NCBI GenBank assembly: GCA_013112575.1
Contig: JABFGG010000006.1
Location: forward strand, 62,001-126,000
DNA length: 64,000 bases
Origin: Chloroflexota bacterium
GTDB taxonomy: Bacteria; Chloroflexota; Anaerolineae; Anaerolineales; UBA11579
Direction of reading: 5' to 3'
Shown one piece after another: positions 34,828-43,153 of the stretch; positions within the stretch are counted from its first letter, which is position 1; every line of letters starts with the position of its first letter. Under the pieces are notes generated by a model. It saw nothing but the letters and a program-made list of their open reading frames with translations, did no database searches and was not told the DNA's origin. A program made the position numbers and the translations under genes.

Positions 34828-35431
34828 TGATTGGGAGAGGGCACATCGTCCGCCTTCCCTCTCGCTCTCAAGATGCCATCCAGCCCTATTTGAAAGCACA
34901 GGATTCTATTGATGTGGCCAGTTGAAAGAACTGGGCACCATCTCGATCTTTGTTGGTCATGATGGCCGCGATATCAAACACCAGAAGCCTATGAGTACCA
35001 ATGCGAGGAATCGGTTTTAACAGGGTTTTCTGATAACTTGTTTGGAAAAGGAGGTAAAGGCCAGGTTGTGCCATGCCACATTCACACGTATTCCGTGTCA
35101 TTCTTAATGTAAGTTGAGAATGATTCAAAGGAACGATGTTGAGAAATTGGATTGCTTTCCCGGCATAACTTGAGGGGAAGTCCCATTTTAGTTAATATTG
35201 TGCAATCAAGTTGGAGGAAGAATGGAGTATTCTTTTTTTCATTTGTTTCATTGAGAAAATGTGGCGTAGTAGGAAATTTGAATAAAGCGACGCATACAAA
35301 TCATCAAATTTTCGGGACACGTTTTGTCAAGGACGTGAGAAGAACACATCCGCAAGAATCAGATTGCCCAAAGCTTAATGACAGACTGGGGTAATAGCAA
35401 TTATCATCATGTTTCCATTAATCTAAGGTCT
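34828..35431. other. Intergenic, no supported gene
   Basis: About 600 bp, AT-rich, with short ORFs on both strands that lack ribosome sites. It begins the stretch of gene fragments that runs to about 38.45 kb. Confidence 0.5.
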
Positions 35432-35615
35432 TAGAATTATTACCTCTTCTACTTCGTTTTGATTATCTAGATCTTTGAGTGGTTCAATGACTGGGTCAAT
35501 CATATCTATTGGATAGTTCTATGCCATTTCAATCGTTGTGCCGCCTTTTCTTTTTACAATAATCTTTCGATCATCACCTTCCTTTAAGATATCAACAATC
35601 CCTTGGAACAATAAA
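35432..35615 (-). pseudogene. Fragment resembling DUF4342-like protein, one in-frame stop
   Basis: Minus-strand frame reads LLFQGIVDILKEGDDRKIIV, then KRKGGTTIEMA, TAG, NYPIDMIDPVIEPLKDLDNQ and NEVEEVIIL. The first part resembles DUF4342-type sequences (K-EG--R-I-VK---G-T-IE). There is no start codon in good context. Weak family call; coding character is clearer than identity. Confidence 0.4.
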
Positions 35616-35699
35616 TTTAGGTGAGTATCCCCTCTCATCAAGTAAGACTAGTTTCAAGCATCCATCCCAACTACAGAAGGCTAGCATCAAGACATTTAC

Positions 35700-36179
35700 G
35701 TGTCAATAAGGGATACTCACCACAGTTCCTTCACCGATGAGGCCATTCTTTTGCATCGCGCCATCAATGTTGGTGTCGCAGTAGCTTTAGAGGAGGGCCT
35801 GATCGTCCCTGTGGTGCATGATGCGGATAATAAGGGCGTCGCCCAGATTGGGGCAGAGGTCGGCGACCTGGCTACGCGCGCCCGTGCTGGGCAGTTGACC
35901 CCATCTGAAGTTGGAGGCGGCACCTTTACCATCTCCAACCTGGGCCCCTTTGGCGTCGAACAATTTGAGGCCATCATCAATCCCCCCCAGGCGGCTATCC
36001 TGGCGGTGGGTATGTCCCAGCAGGAAGCTGTGCCCCTGGAAAGTGGCGAGATCGTTTCCAGACCGGTCATGCGCATTACCCTGTCTGCTGATCACCGCGT
36101 TATTGATGGCGCCGTGGCCGCCAATTTCATGACTGACCTGAAATCTTTAATAGAAAGTCCTGTTTTGCTAACCTACTAG
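35700..36179 (+). pseudogene. Truncated E2 acyltransferase (2-oxoacid dehydrogenase) C-terminal fragment
   Basis: 160 aa covering only the end of the catalytic domain: HRAINVGVAVALEEGLIVPV, FTISNLGPFGVEQFEAIINP and the catalytic motif SADHRVIDGA. Lipoyl domain, E1/E3-binding domain and half of the catalytic domain are missing; homology starts abruptly near 35718. GC and codon use are clearly richer than in the flanks, which supports recent arrival of a broken piece. Cannot act as E2 on its own. Confidence 0.85.
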
Positions 36180-36267
36180 GGAGTAGAAATGCTTGGTCAA
36201 TGTTGGCAGATATGGCCGTCTTTTCTAGCGTTTGACCTGACCCTGATTGTTGGCTCATCCGCACTTT

Positions 36268-36320
36268 GGGGTCACGACACACATCTAATAAACTGTCAAG
36301 ATAAAAGCCACAAAATAGTG
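36268..36320 (+). repeat. ~53-bp dispersed repeat, copy 1
   Basis: GTCACGACACACATCTAATA and the following A.CT.TCAAGATAAAAG..ACAAAATAG recur at 62090-62142 in the same orientation with a handful of mismatches. It lies about 90 bp after the E2 fragment. Confidence 0.75.
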
Positions 36321-36430
36321 CTGGACGTGCCAACCCTCTTTGTAAGAACGCTCCCGCCTCCTTTTATCTGAGAAATGCAGCCTGCAGCCAGGCTCTCCGC
36401 AAAGCAGTGAGCTATTAGAGGTTGGATACC

Positions 36431-36736
36431 CTATTCTAGATCATCCTGAATCTCCACGAGCATTGCTCGTAATGGCTGGCTTTGCCATTGTAGATTTTTC
36501 AGGCGAAGCACCACTGCTGAGAGGAATTGCTCGTCATTCGGGTACAAGTACTTCCTATCATCGCGGGACCCATAAGGTACAGGGGCCTCAAGGAGGGTTC
36601 TTCGCAATCGAGATAGCTCCATTTCGAAAGCATCATTCAAGACGGTGACAACTAACTGTGCTTCCCTATCGATTTGCAGCCTCCCCACAGGCTTTTCGGC
36701 GATATAGAGTTCTACAGCTTCGTTTCTAATTTGCAT
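36431..36736 (-). CDS. Hypothetical protein (101 aa)
   Basis: An open frame with reasonable composition (MQIRNEAVELYIAEKPVGRL ... LRAMLVEIQDDLE), no recognised domain and no clear ribosome site. It lies among gene fragments, so it may be a remnant. Kept because no better-coding frame overlaps it. Confidence 0.4.
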   Translation of the reverse strand: MQIRNEAVELYIAEKPVGRLQIDREAQLVVTVLNDAFEMELSRLRRTLLEAPVPYGSRDDRKYLYPNDEQFLSAVVLRLKNLQWQSQPLRAMLVEIQDDLE

Positions 36737-36929
36737 AAAGTGCCTGGATATTTAATTTCCTCTTGTTGAGATCACCCTTCTATATAGCGGATATCAAACA
36801 ACAATGGGAGTGCGATGATTTTTCAATCCCAAAACGTCATTGGATGATAGTAAAAGGCGTTTAATTGTAGTCGATAAAAGTTCCGATATGCAATAGGCAG
36901 CCCCATGGGGATATTCAACAGGGCAAATC

Positions 36930-37725
36930 GGGAGTGAATTGTGAATATAAAGCGGTGTATCTCCCGATCCTTGGCCGCGGAAAGTTCCCATTTCCCAGGC
37001 AAGGACAGCGCTGCCCGCCACCTGTCGGCATGTTACCAGAGGATCTGCATCAATGACAGGATGCAGAGGAGGCCTGTCTGTTCTTCGTCGCTCTTTCGCG
37101 AGCCCGCGACCAGCTATTTTTATCGCGTGCAACAAGTTATGGTAAGCAGGGAAGCAACCATTTGCTTTTTTTAGATGCTCTGCGCGACTTGCTACCACCT
37201 GGTTATGATGCACCGGCTAAAAAACGGGTTTCTGCAGATACACCAATAGACAGTACAGCAGCAAAGAATGATGCACAGTATCATGTTCGTGAGCTAGAGA
37301 CTTACATGCGATGCCCCCGTAGGTGTCTATACCGCTTTGGCTTTCAGCTCGCCAGCAACAGCCAGGATTCAGCTTATGGGCAGATGCACTCAAGTGTGCG
37401 CGAGGTTCTTGCCTGGCATCAAACTAATTTAGAGCAGGGGAGCAAAGTGGACAAGAAAGAAATCGATGAGCATTTTGAGGCAGTCTGGGAAGAACATGGG
37501 CCTCAGGATCACGCTTTAGTGAACCAAAAACTTGGTCGATCAAACATCCAGCAGGCACTATCTTGATACGCCCTGATCAAGTCATCACTAAGACTGATGA
37601 CCGAAAAATCGTGCGTCGCATTTCGACAGGCAAGCTAAAAGAGGATGCAGACATTGATGCCCTCTATTCTATTGGTACAGCACAGGAGTTTGGTGAGGAT
37701 GTGACTGTTGAATTGCACTCACTAT
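36930..37725 (+). pseudogene. UvrD-type helicase C-terminus with PD-(D/E)XK-like nuclease, broken
   Basis: One frame reads EYKAVYLPILGRGKFPFPRQ, then after a TGA, QDAEEACLFFVALSRARDQL (helicase motif VI), HLLFLDALRDLLPPGY, and YHVRELETYMRCPRRCLYRF, the usual start of a UvrD/AddB-type nuclease domain. The tracked ORF (37162-37566) is the second part. After its stop another frame supplies DQVITKTDDRKIVRRISTGK to a TAG at 37725. N-terminal helicase motifs are missing. Confidence 0.75.
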
Positions 37726-37944
37726 AGGCGAACGAAGCACTGTTAATCGACATGGGTACTAAAAAGATCCAAACTCGGATTTCAAGATATGGGAGTGCAA
37801 TTCAACACATTCAGAGCGGTCAATTTGGAGCCAATCCGTCCCCCTGGTGTCCAGATTGTCCCTACTACTTTATTGTCCCTCTCCTCAGGAAGCAGCCTGA
37901 ATATTTGGGAGTGGTGAAGCTGCTGGATATGAGATAATCAGGGG

Positions 37945-38110
37945 ATGAAAAGATGTCCGAAATGCCAAAACGAAAGTAGGCAGCCAATGCTACAAGTGCC
38001 AACACTGCGCCACCCGCTACACTCCTAAACCCAAGGAAAGTGGGTACCCCACAGAACTCCGCAAACAGGTCCTGCGCATGTATGTGGAGCGGTCCCACTG
38101 TTTCGCCCAG
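37945..38110 (+). pseudogene. IS1-type transposase zinc-ribbon remnant
   Basis: MKRCPKCQNESR, then after a frameshift CYKCQHCATRYTPKPKESGY and PTELRKQVLRMYVE: the InsA-like zinc ribbon and the start of its HTH. Only the N-terminal ~50 residues remain, fused to a fragment of an unrelated gene on the other strand. Confidence 0.65.
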
Positions 38111-38111
38111 G

Positions 38112-38451
38112 AAACTGAACAGGCTCCAGCCCGTGATGAGGCCATACGGCGTGCCATCTACATTAACAACCGGAGCTACACTGCCCGTGCGGCTGGAGAT
38201 GACCCAGGCGTTTGTCGGGCGTGGTGGTGTCAAAACGGCGCGTCACCGACTCAAAACGCGGCGAGGCGTCCGTCAACAACTCTGGCGGGCCCGTTCCAGG
38301 CATTTGAGTACCCAACTGGTTTGCGGGTTGAGGGCCCCGGCGCGTGCGGCGATGGATTCCTCGCCGTCACGTTCGGCCAGCAGCCAGGCATAGCTCATGG
38401 CCGCCGCAATCGAATTGGTATCGAGGTTGGCGTGCCCTACGTAGAGCTTGC
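38112..38451 (-). pseudogene. DHH/CBS (manganese-dependent pyrophosphatase-like) N-terminal fragment
   Basis: Minus strand reads KLYVGHANLDTNSIAAAMSY, corresponding to the GH-x-x-PDTDS motif of DHH pyrophosphatases, then AARAGALNPQTSWVLKCLE; after a shift, GPPELLTDASPRFESVTRRF; after another shift, a CBS-like GSVAPVVNVDGTPYGLITGW. At least two frameshifts and loss of the C-terminal half. Its start abuts the stop of the PLD gene exactly. Confidence 0.65.
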
Positions 38452-39753
38452 TTATCCCTGCTCGCAGAGGATCTCGTCAGGATTGGGTTCGAGTGATTCG
38501 CTCCAACGTGCTTCGAATTCTTTGAGGTAGATGGCAGCCAGTTCAGCATTGTCGATGATGATCAGATTGGCGTCGTTATTCTGGTCGGCATTGCCAGTGA
38601 AATTAAATGAGCCGGTTATCAGGATCTGCTCATCGATGATGATGACTTTATGGTTGAGGGTGTTGGGGTTACCGTCCACACGGACGTTCAGTTTGTTGCA
38701 GAACATCTTGGGCAGTTCGCTCAACTCGGAAGTGCTGCCGCGCTCTTCAAAAATGCCCATCACATCCAGGCCAAATTCAGCGCGTTCGATCACGGCCGCA
38801 CCCATCTCATCATGCGTGAAGGAAAAAGCCATAAAACGGATGCTGGTTTCGGCCTCGGATAATAATGTCGCCAACAAGCTTCCTACGCCATCTTCCGGGG
38901 CGAACATGACCTGTATGGCTGAACCGTTCTCGCTGGTGGTTTGTAGGTTGGCAGTGCTGACGGAGTTGACGCCAAATTCACCCTCCCACAGCTCAGCGAA
39001 TTCACGCTCGTAAATCACCGCCAGGTTTTGGGATTCAATGAGGATAGCGTTGTTGTTATTGCCAAAGACTGCATTCAGGGTCGGGTTGAGAGAACCCGTC
39101 CAGACGAAGCGGCGGTCGAAAACCCAGAAGGCATTATCCATGACACCCGCACGCTGATCATCGCGCACCTCGATACCGGCATCTTGCATAAGGGCGAACT
39201 GGCCGTTCTCCGGCTTTTCATCGGCCAGCAGGCCCTGTTCGTCATCGGTGACCCACTGCACTTCAACGCCACGCTCCTGGGCCGCGATGAGGGCCTTGGC
39301 AACCTCAGGGAGGTTGAACTGGGCAGAGGCTACGTGGATGCTAACAGTGCTGCTGTCTATCAGGTCGATAAGCGCCTCAATGGGGGTGCCGCTGATGATC
39401 TCGGGGTCGTTGAGCAGGTTGGGTTGAGTGAAATAGACACGCGCCCATTCAGGGATGGGCAATACTTCTTCGGTAACCGCAGGTTGGGTGGGAGGGGTAT
39501 CGGTGGGCGGCAGGGGTGTAAAAGTGGGCTCCAGCGTGGGAGTGGGAGTAGGCGTTGGTTCAGGGATGTCGGTAGGTTCAGGGGTATCGGTGGGGTCGCT
39601 GATGGCAGTGGCGGTGGGAATCTCGGCAACCTGGGAGGCTTCGGCGCGCAGGGCTTCAGAAGTGGCCTGAAGCTCGACGGCTTGTGAATTACAGGCAGAG
39701 AGAAAGGCAAGCGAAATTATTAGAATTGCAGGGAGGATGGTTTTAGATCGCAT
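38452..39753 (-). CDS. PLD-family lipoprotein with one intact HKD motif
   Basis: Start at 39753 (MRSKTILPAILI) gives a lipobox (LAFLSACNS), a Thr/Pro/Glu-rich linker of about 70 residues and a two-repeat phospholipase D-like region. The second repeat has a proper H-x-K motif, LNHKVIIIDEQILITGSFNFTGNA. The first reads VMDNAFWVFDRRFVWTGSLN, with H and K replaced by D and A. PLD superfamily members include nucleases such as Nuc, which dimerise with one HKD each. Predicted to be an exported, membrane-tethered phosphodiesterase, or a binding protein if one site is insufficient. Confidence 0.87.
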   Translation of the reverse strand: MRSKTILPAILIISLAFLSACNSQAVELQATSEALRAEASQVAEIPTATAISDPTDTPEPTDIPEPTPTPTPTLEPTFTPLPPTDTPPTQPAVTEEVLPIPEWARVYFTQPNLLNDPEIISGTPIEALIDLIDSSTVSIHVASAQFNLPEVAKALIAAQERGVEVQWVTDDEQGLLADEKPENGQFALMQDAGIEVRDDQRAGVMDNAFWVFDRRFVWTGSLNPTLNAVFGNNNNAILIESQNLAVIYEREFAELWEGEFGVNSVSTANLQTTSENGSAIQVMFAPEDGVGSLLATLLSEAETSIRFMAFSFTHDEMGAAVIERAEFGLDVMGIFEERGSTSELSELPKMFCNKLNVRVDGNPNTLNHKVIIIDEQILITGSFNFTGNADQNNDANLIIIDNAELAAIYLKEFEARWSESLEPNPDEILCEQG

Positions 39754-39924
39754 TATTGGAATTATACCGTTGGATGGGAATCCAGACTTGGGGGAGAGTG
39801 ATGTTATTGTGAATTTTGGGGTGAGGAAGGGTATGTCCAACATATGACCAAAAATAGGACAATTTAGCCAAACGTTCTATATTAAATTAGGCAGAAAATC
39901 TGTATTTTCATTGAAGTATTGACC

Positions 39925-39997
39925 TGTGCTGGCTACTTTAGTCATCCGCCCGGACCTCGGCTTAGATCTTGGGGTTTTGGCAGCTGATAGATGAAGT
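39925..39997 (+). repeat. Left terminal inverted repeat
   Basis: Matches the reverse complement of 42306-42378 at about 65 of 73 positions. Confidence 0.85.
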
Positions 39998-40040
39998 ATG
40001 ATGATGTTCAATCACATTGCATAATTCATCGGACCCGCAT

Positions 40041-41123
40041 ATGCCCTTCTCATTTCCTCCTCTTTGGCAATTTCTGAAACATCGACTACATCATTTTCTC
40101 AAATCACATACCAAACCAGCAACTTCTGCGCATACACGCGGCGCACTCGCGGACCTCACCCGCAGCAAGGCTGACCTGATAATAGAAAACGCGCTGATGC
40201 GCCAGGTCAAACGCCCGCAGTTGACGCCCGGTGATCGCTTCCGTCTGGTGGTGTTGGCAAGCTGGACACCGTTCTGGAAACAGGCGCTTCATATCGTCCA
40301 GCCAGACACCCTACTACGCTGGCACCGAGACCTTTTCGGGCAATAGTGGCGCAGAAGATCCAGGTCAAAAGGAAGGAAGCCGCGCATTGCCCAGGAGACG
40401 ATCGCCTTGATCAAGGAAATGGCCCAAGAGAACCGTACCTGGGGTGCCGAAGGCATCCGAGGAGAGCTGGGCATGCGGGTCAGCAAACGCAGCATCCAAC
40501 GTTATCTCCCCAAGAAGCGCTTGAAATCCAGTCAGAACTGGGCCAACTTCCTGAAAAACCATGCCGGTGAGATTTGGGCCTGCGATTTCACGGTCGTCCA
40601 TGATCTACTCTTTCGCCCCCTCTACATTTTCGTCATCGTCGAGCTGAAAACGCGGCGTATTCTTCATTATGCTGTAACTGCTCATCCCACTGATGCCTGG
40701 ACATCCCAGCAACTGAGAGAAGCCACGCCCTGGGGAAAGGCTCCCAGGTTTCTCATCCATGACCGTGACAGGAAGTTTGGTGCTCTGTTCTCAGCCCTGG
40801 CCGCTGCCTCGAACATCAAGCAGCTGGTGACGCCCTTTCAAGCGCCCAAGGCCAATGCCATTTGCGAACGTTTTATCGGCAGCTTGAAACGCGAGTGTTT
40901 GGACCACATGTTCATCCTGCACCAACGGCATTTACGGAAAGTTGTGGCGGAGTACATGGGCTACTACAATCGCTCAAGACCACATCAGGGTATTCAACAG
41001 CGTATTCCGGCCAGGCTTGAGAACAGCTTCTCGCTCTCCGGCCGGTCAGCAGGCAAAGTCATCACCAGGCCAGTGTTGGGCGGACTGCATCACACTTATG
41101 CTCGGGCAAGCTATGTGAACTAA
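40041..41123 (+). pseudogene. DDE integrase-core (IS3/IS481-like) transposase with in-frame stop
   Basis: Two tracked ORFs share one frame and are split by TAG at 40344-40346 (after RWHRDLFGQ). Read through, the rve core shows Asp in WACDFTVVHDLLF, Asp in FLIHDRDRKF and Glu in ANAICERFIGSLKREC, then YYNRSRPHQGI. Short stretches near RQVKRPQ and GELGMRV look shorter than in relatives I remember, suggesting small deletions. The catalytic triad is intact but the N-terminus is disconnected. Confidence 0.85.
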
Positions 41124-41447
41124 GTTCCTCCTGGTGGCATGCAACGGATCTAGAATGATCTGCCTTTGAGTGAAAAGTACCGTGCTTTTGCGATTTTTTT
41201 GCCAGAGTCTTCCTCTTGAAATGCTGCTCTGCTTCATTATATATTGAACGATTTCGCTCCACTCGAATGAGCCCGTCCTTGAGGTGTATTTGGTAGTTGC
41301 CAGAATCGCAGCGGATGCCTTATGTAGCTAGCACAGCGATCTGGAAGGCTTTTTGAGACTGCCTGTCTATCAACACAACCCTGGAGGGAAGCCCTTTATA
41401 ATGAAATCGTACTGTCGCTTCAAACATGTGAATGCTATACTATATCT
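41124..41447 (+). other. Gap inside the element ahead of passenger genes
   Basis: About 320 bp, no ORF supported. GCTATACTATAT (about 41432-41443) just before the ATG at 41448 is a plausible -10 box, so the cassette may have its own promoter and be leaderless. Confidence 0.45.
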
Positions 41448-41702
41448 ATGAGTGTGCTTTCCTCTGATACCCATCCAAAGATGGAAAAGCTACAGATTCA
41501 GTTGTGGAGACAGGCAAGTCCTACTCAAAAAATGCACATGGTGGCGCAACTGAATGCCTCCACTCGTTTACTGGCCCTGGAAGGTCTTCGGAAACAGCAT
41601 CCAGGATCTAGCGAAACCAATTTGCGACGCAGGCTTGCAGATCTTGTGCTGGGGGCAAATCTTGCAAGCAGGGTCTACGGTGACCCAATAGATGCAAAAT
41701 GA
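41448..41702 (+). CDS. Small helical protein, partner of nucleotidyltransferase (cassette gene 1)
   Basis: 84 aa, predicted helical (QLWRQASPTQKMHMVAQLNA ... NLRRRLADLVLGANLASRVYG). No named family. It overlaps the nucleotidyltransferase gene by 11 bases, the layout of toxin-antitoxin or paired two-gene modules. Likely binds or controls the partner; inference only. Confidence 0.7.
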   Translation: MSVLSSDTHPKMEKLQIQLWRQASPTQKMHMVAQLNASTRLLALEGLRKQHPGSSETNLRRRLADLVLGANLASRVYGDPIDAK

Positions 41703-42276
41703 GCCCCTTGAAGTCACCCTGTTAGTAACTGGCACTCTAGAAAAACTCGACATCCCATATTTTATTACCGGGTCGCTGGGCAGCGCCTTATATGGCATGG
41801 TGCGATCCACCCAGGATGCGGATATAGTCGCAGCCATGCGCCCCGAACATACACAAGCTTTTTTGAATGCTCTGCAAGACGAATTTTTTCTTGATGAGGA
41901 AATGATCGCGAATGCGACTGAGCAAGGCACAAGCTTTAATATCATCCACCGTAACACGATGTTCAAAGTGGATGTTTTTATTCCACCACCCGATCCTTTT
42001 CAACAATCACAATTTGAGCGCACACAACAGCTGAGCTTCTCGCTTGAGCGAGAACGAAGCGCAAACTTTGCCAGTCCTGAAGATATCATTCTTTCAAAAC
42101 TTGACTGGTACCGCAGTGGTGGTGAGATTTCCGAGCGCCAGTGGCGCGATGTCCTGGGGGTGATCAAAACACGATCTGTCGATCTGGACAAGGAGTATTT
42201 AACGAGGTGGGCACACGAACTGAAAGTGCATGATCTGCTTGCGCGTGCACTTGGGGAAGCCGGGGAACAGACATGA
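41692..42276 (+). CDS. Nucleotidyltransferase-fold protein (DUF6036/AbiEii-like; cassette gene 2)
   Basis: 194 aa. The N-terminal motif FITGSLGSALYGMVRSTQDADIV is the G-S-x(n)-[TS]-x-D-x-D signature of polymerase-beta-type nucleotidyltransferases, with a third acidic strand MFKVDVFIP (~95) and EDIILSKLDWYR (~130), as in DUF6036 and AbiEii-related proteins. Some relatives are toxins that modify tRNA or other targets. It is intact, unlike the transposase beside it, which suggests selection for the cassette. Confidence 0.8.
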   Translation: MQNEPLEVTLLVTGTLEKLDIPYFITGSLGSALYGMVRSTQDADIVAAMRPEHTQAFLNALQDEFFLDEEMIANATEQGTSFNIIHRNTMFKVDVFIPPPDPFQQSQFERTQQLSFSLERERSANFASPEDIILSKLDWYRSGGEISERQWRDVLGVIKTRSVDLDKEYLTRWAHELKVHDLLARALGEAGEQT

Positions 42277-42305
42277 TTGCCCATAAGATTATGGAATGTG
42301 ATCAG

Positions 42306-42378
42306 ACTTCATCTAGCCGCTGCTAAAACCCAAAGATCTAAGGTGAGATCAGGGCGGATGACTAAAGTAGCCAGCACA
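42306..42378 (-). repeat. Right terminal inverted repeat
   Basis: Inverted copy of 39925-39997; outer 27 bp perfect. Confidence 0.85.
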
Positions 42379-42547
42379 ACCGTAAAATTATTGAATCGCG
42401 ATTATTATAATCATGGTTATTAAAGTGGTTTCTCCATTCACTACTTCGGAGCTTGGATCGAATAATAAGAAAGGCTTTATGCCATGAGCGCAAGAAACTA
42501 AGCCTCTGCAAACTCCCACGTAGCAAGCTGTTTGTCCATTGAATCGA

Positions 42548-43144
42548 TCACCGTCCATCAATAAACTCCTGAGCCCAAACGCTATCCAGCCTTTTCGTAA
42601 CCAGCACCCGCAATCCACTGGGGCCCAGGGGCTCTTCATGGTACACGAAATCTATAATGTAAACTGGCACACCATTCATTTTTACTGCCGAAACGCTTTG
42701 CTCTGCTTCCGAGAATTCAGGGTAAATCGAATCAACATACGCCTGTGCCATTCCAACAGCCTCCTCGGACTGAACACCTATAAAAGGGAGCACCGGATCC
42801 AGGCTCTCGGCAAACATATCGCCGATAAAGAACAGAGCATAGACCGCTGCAAATCCAATGGCGAAGCGCGTACCAAACTTCCATAGCAGTGATGGTGTGT
42901 CTTCTTCCTTTTTACTACTTTCGGTTTGCAGAACCACCACTTGAGGAGCCTGGGCTTGTGTTGCTGGTTGTACCTGTTGTACGGCCTGAGTTGGTGGGGC
43001 GGGTGCAGGCGGCGGTGTTGTCGATTCTTGAATTAACTCTTCGGCAGTAGAGTGAGGCTTACCACAATTCGCGCAGAACTTCTTATCGATCTCAACTGGG
43101 CTGCCGCAGTGCATACAGAATTTGGGTTTCTTGTCGTCGCTCAT
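42548..43144 (-). CDS. Zinc-ribbon, single-TM protein (surface operon gene 4)
   Basis: 198 aa. N-terminal double zinc ribbon (FCMHCGSPVEIDKKFCANCGKP), a Pro/Gln/Ala linker, one TM helix (about 95-112) and an exported C-terminal domain of about 85 residues without known motif (VSAVKMNGVPVYIIDFVYHE). RBS GAGGGAACC. Last gene of the operon, 9 bases after the repeat-protein gene. The ribbon would be cytoplasmic and the tail outside. Confidence 0.85.
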   Translation of the reverse strand: MSDDKKPKFCMHCGSPVEIDKKFCANCGKPHSTAEELIQESTTPPPAPAPPTQAVQQVQPATQAQAPQVVVLQTESSKKEEDTPSLLWKFGTRFAIGFAAVYALFFIGDMFAESLDPVLPFIGVQSEEAVGMAQAYVDSIYPEFSEAEQSVSAVKMNGVPVYIIDFVYHEEPLGPSGLRVLVTKRLDSVWAQEFIDGR

Positions 43145-43153
43145 GGTTCCCTC

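Larger units (their letters stand above)
39925..42378. mobile_element. 2.45-kb transposable unit with passenger genes
   Basis: Bounded by 73-bp imperfect inverted repeats beginning TGTGCTGGCTACTTTAGTCA (outer 27 bp perfect), with TG...CA ends and a possible 3-bp target duplication ACC on both sides (39922-39924, 42379-42381). It contains a dead DDE transposase and two intact-looking overlapping genes. TG...CA ends and short duplications fit IS3-related elements, which normally span only about 1.2-1.5 kb, so the extra 1 kb is cargo. Confidence 0.75.

Noticed and set aside
35700-36179. Functional E2 acyltransferase gene
   Set aside because: Only the last ~150 residues remain; lipoyl and subunit-binding domains and half the catalytic domain are missing.
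36794-37213. 139-aa minus-strand ORF
   Set aside because: Overlaps the UvrD-type helicase remnant, whose motif VI (VALSRARDQL) is convincing on the plus strand.
39028-39687. 219-aa plus-strand ORF
   Set aside because: Antisense shadow of the PLD-family lipoprotein; glycine-rich composition is an artefact of the low-complexity Pro/Thr linker on the true strand.
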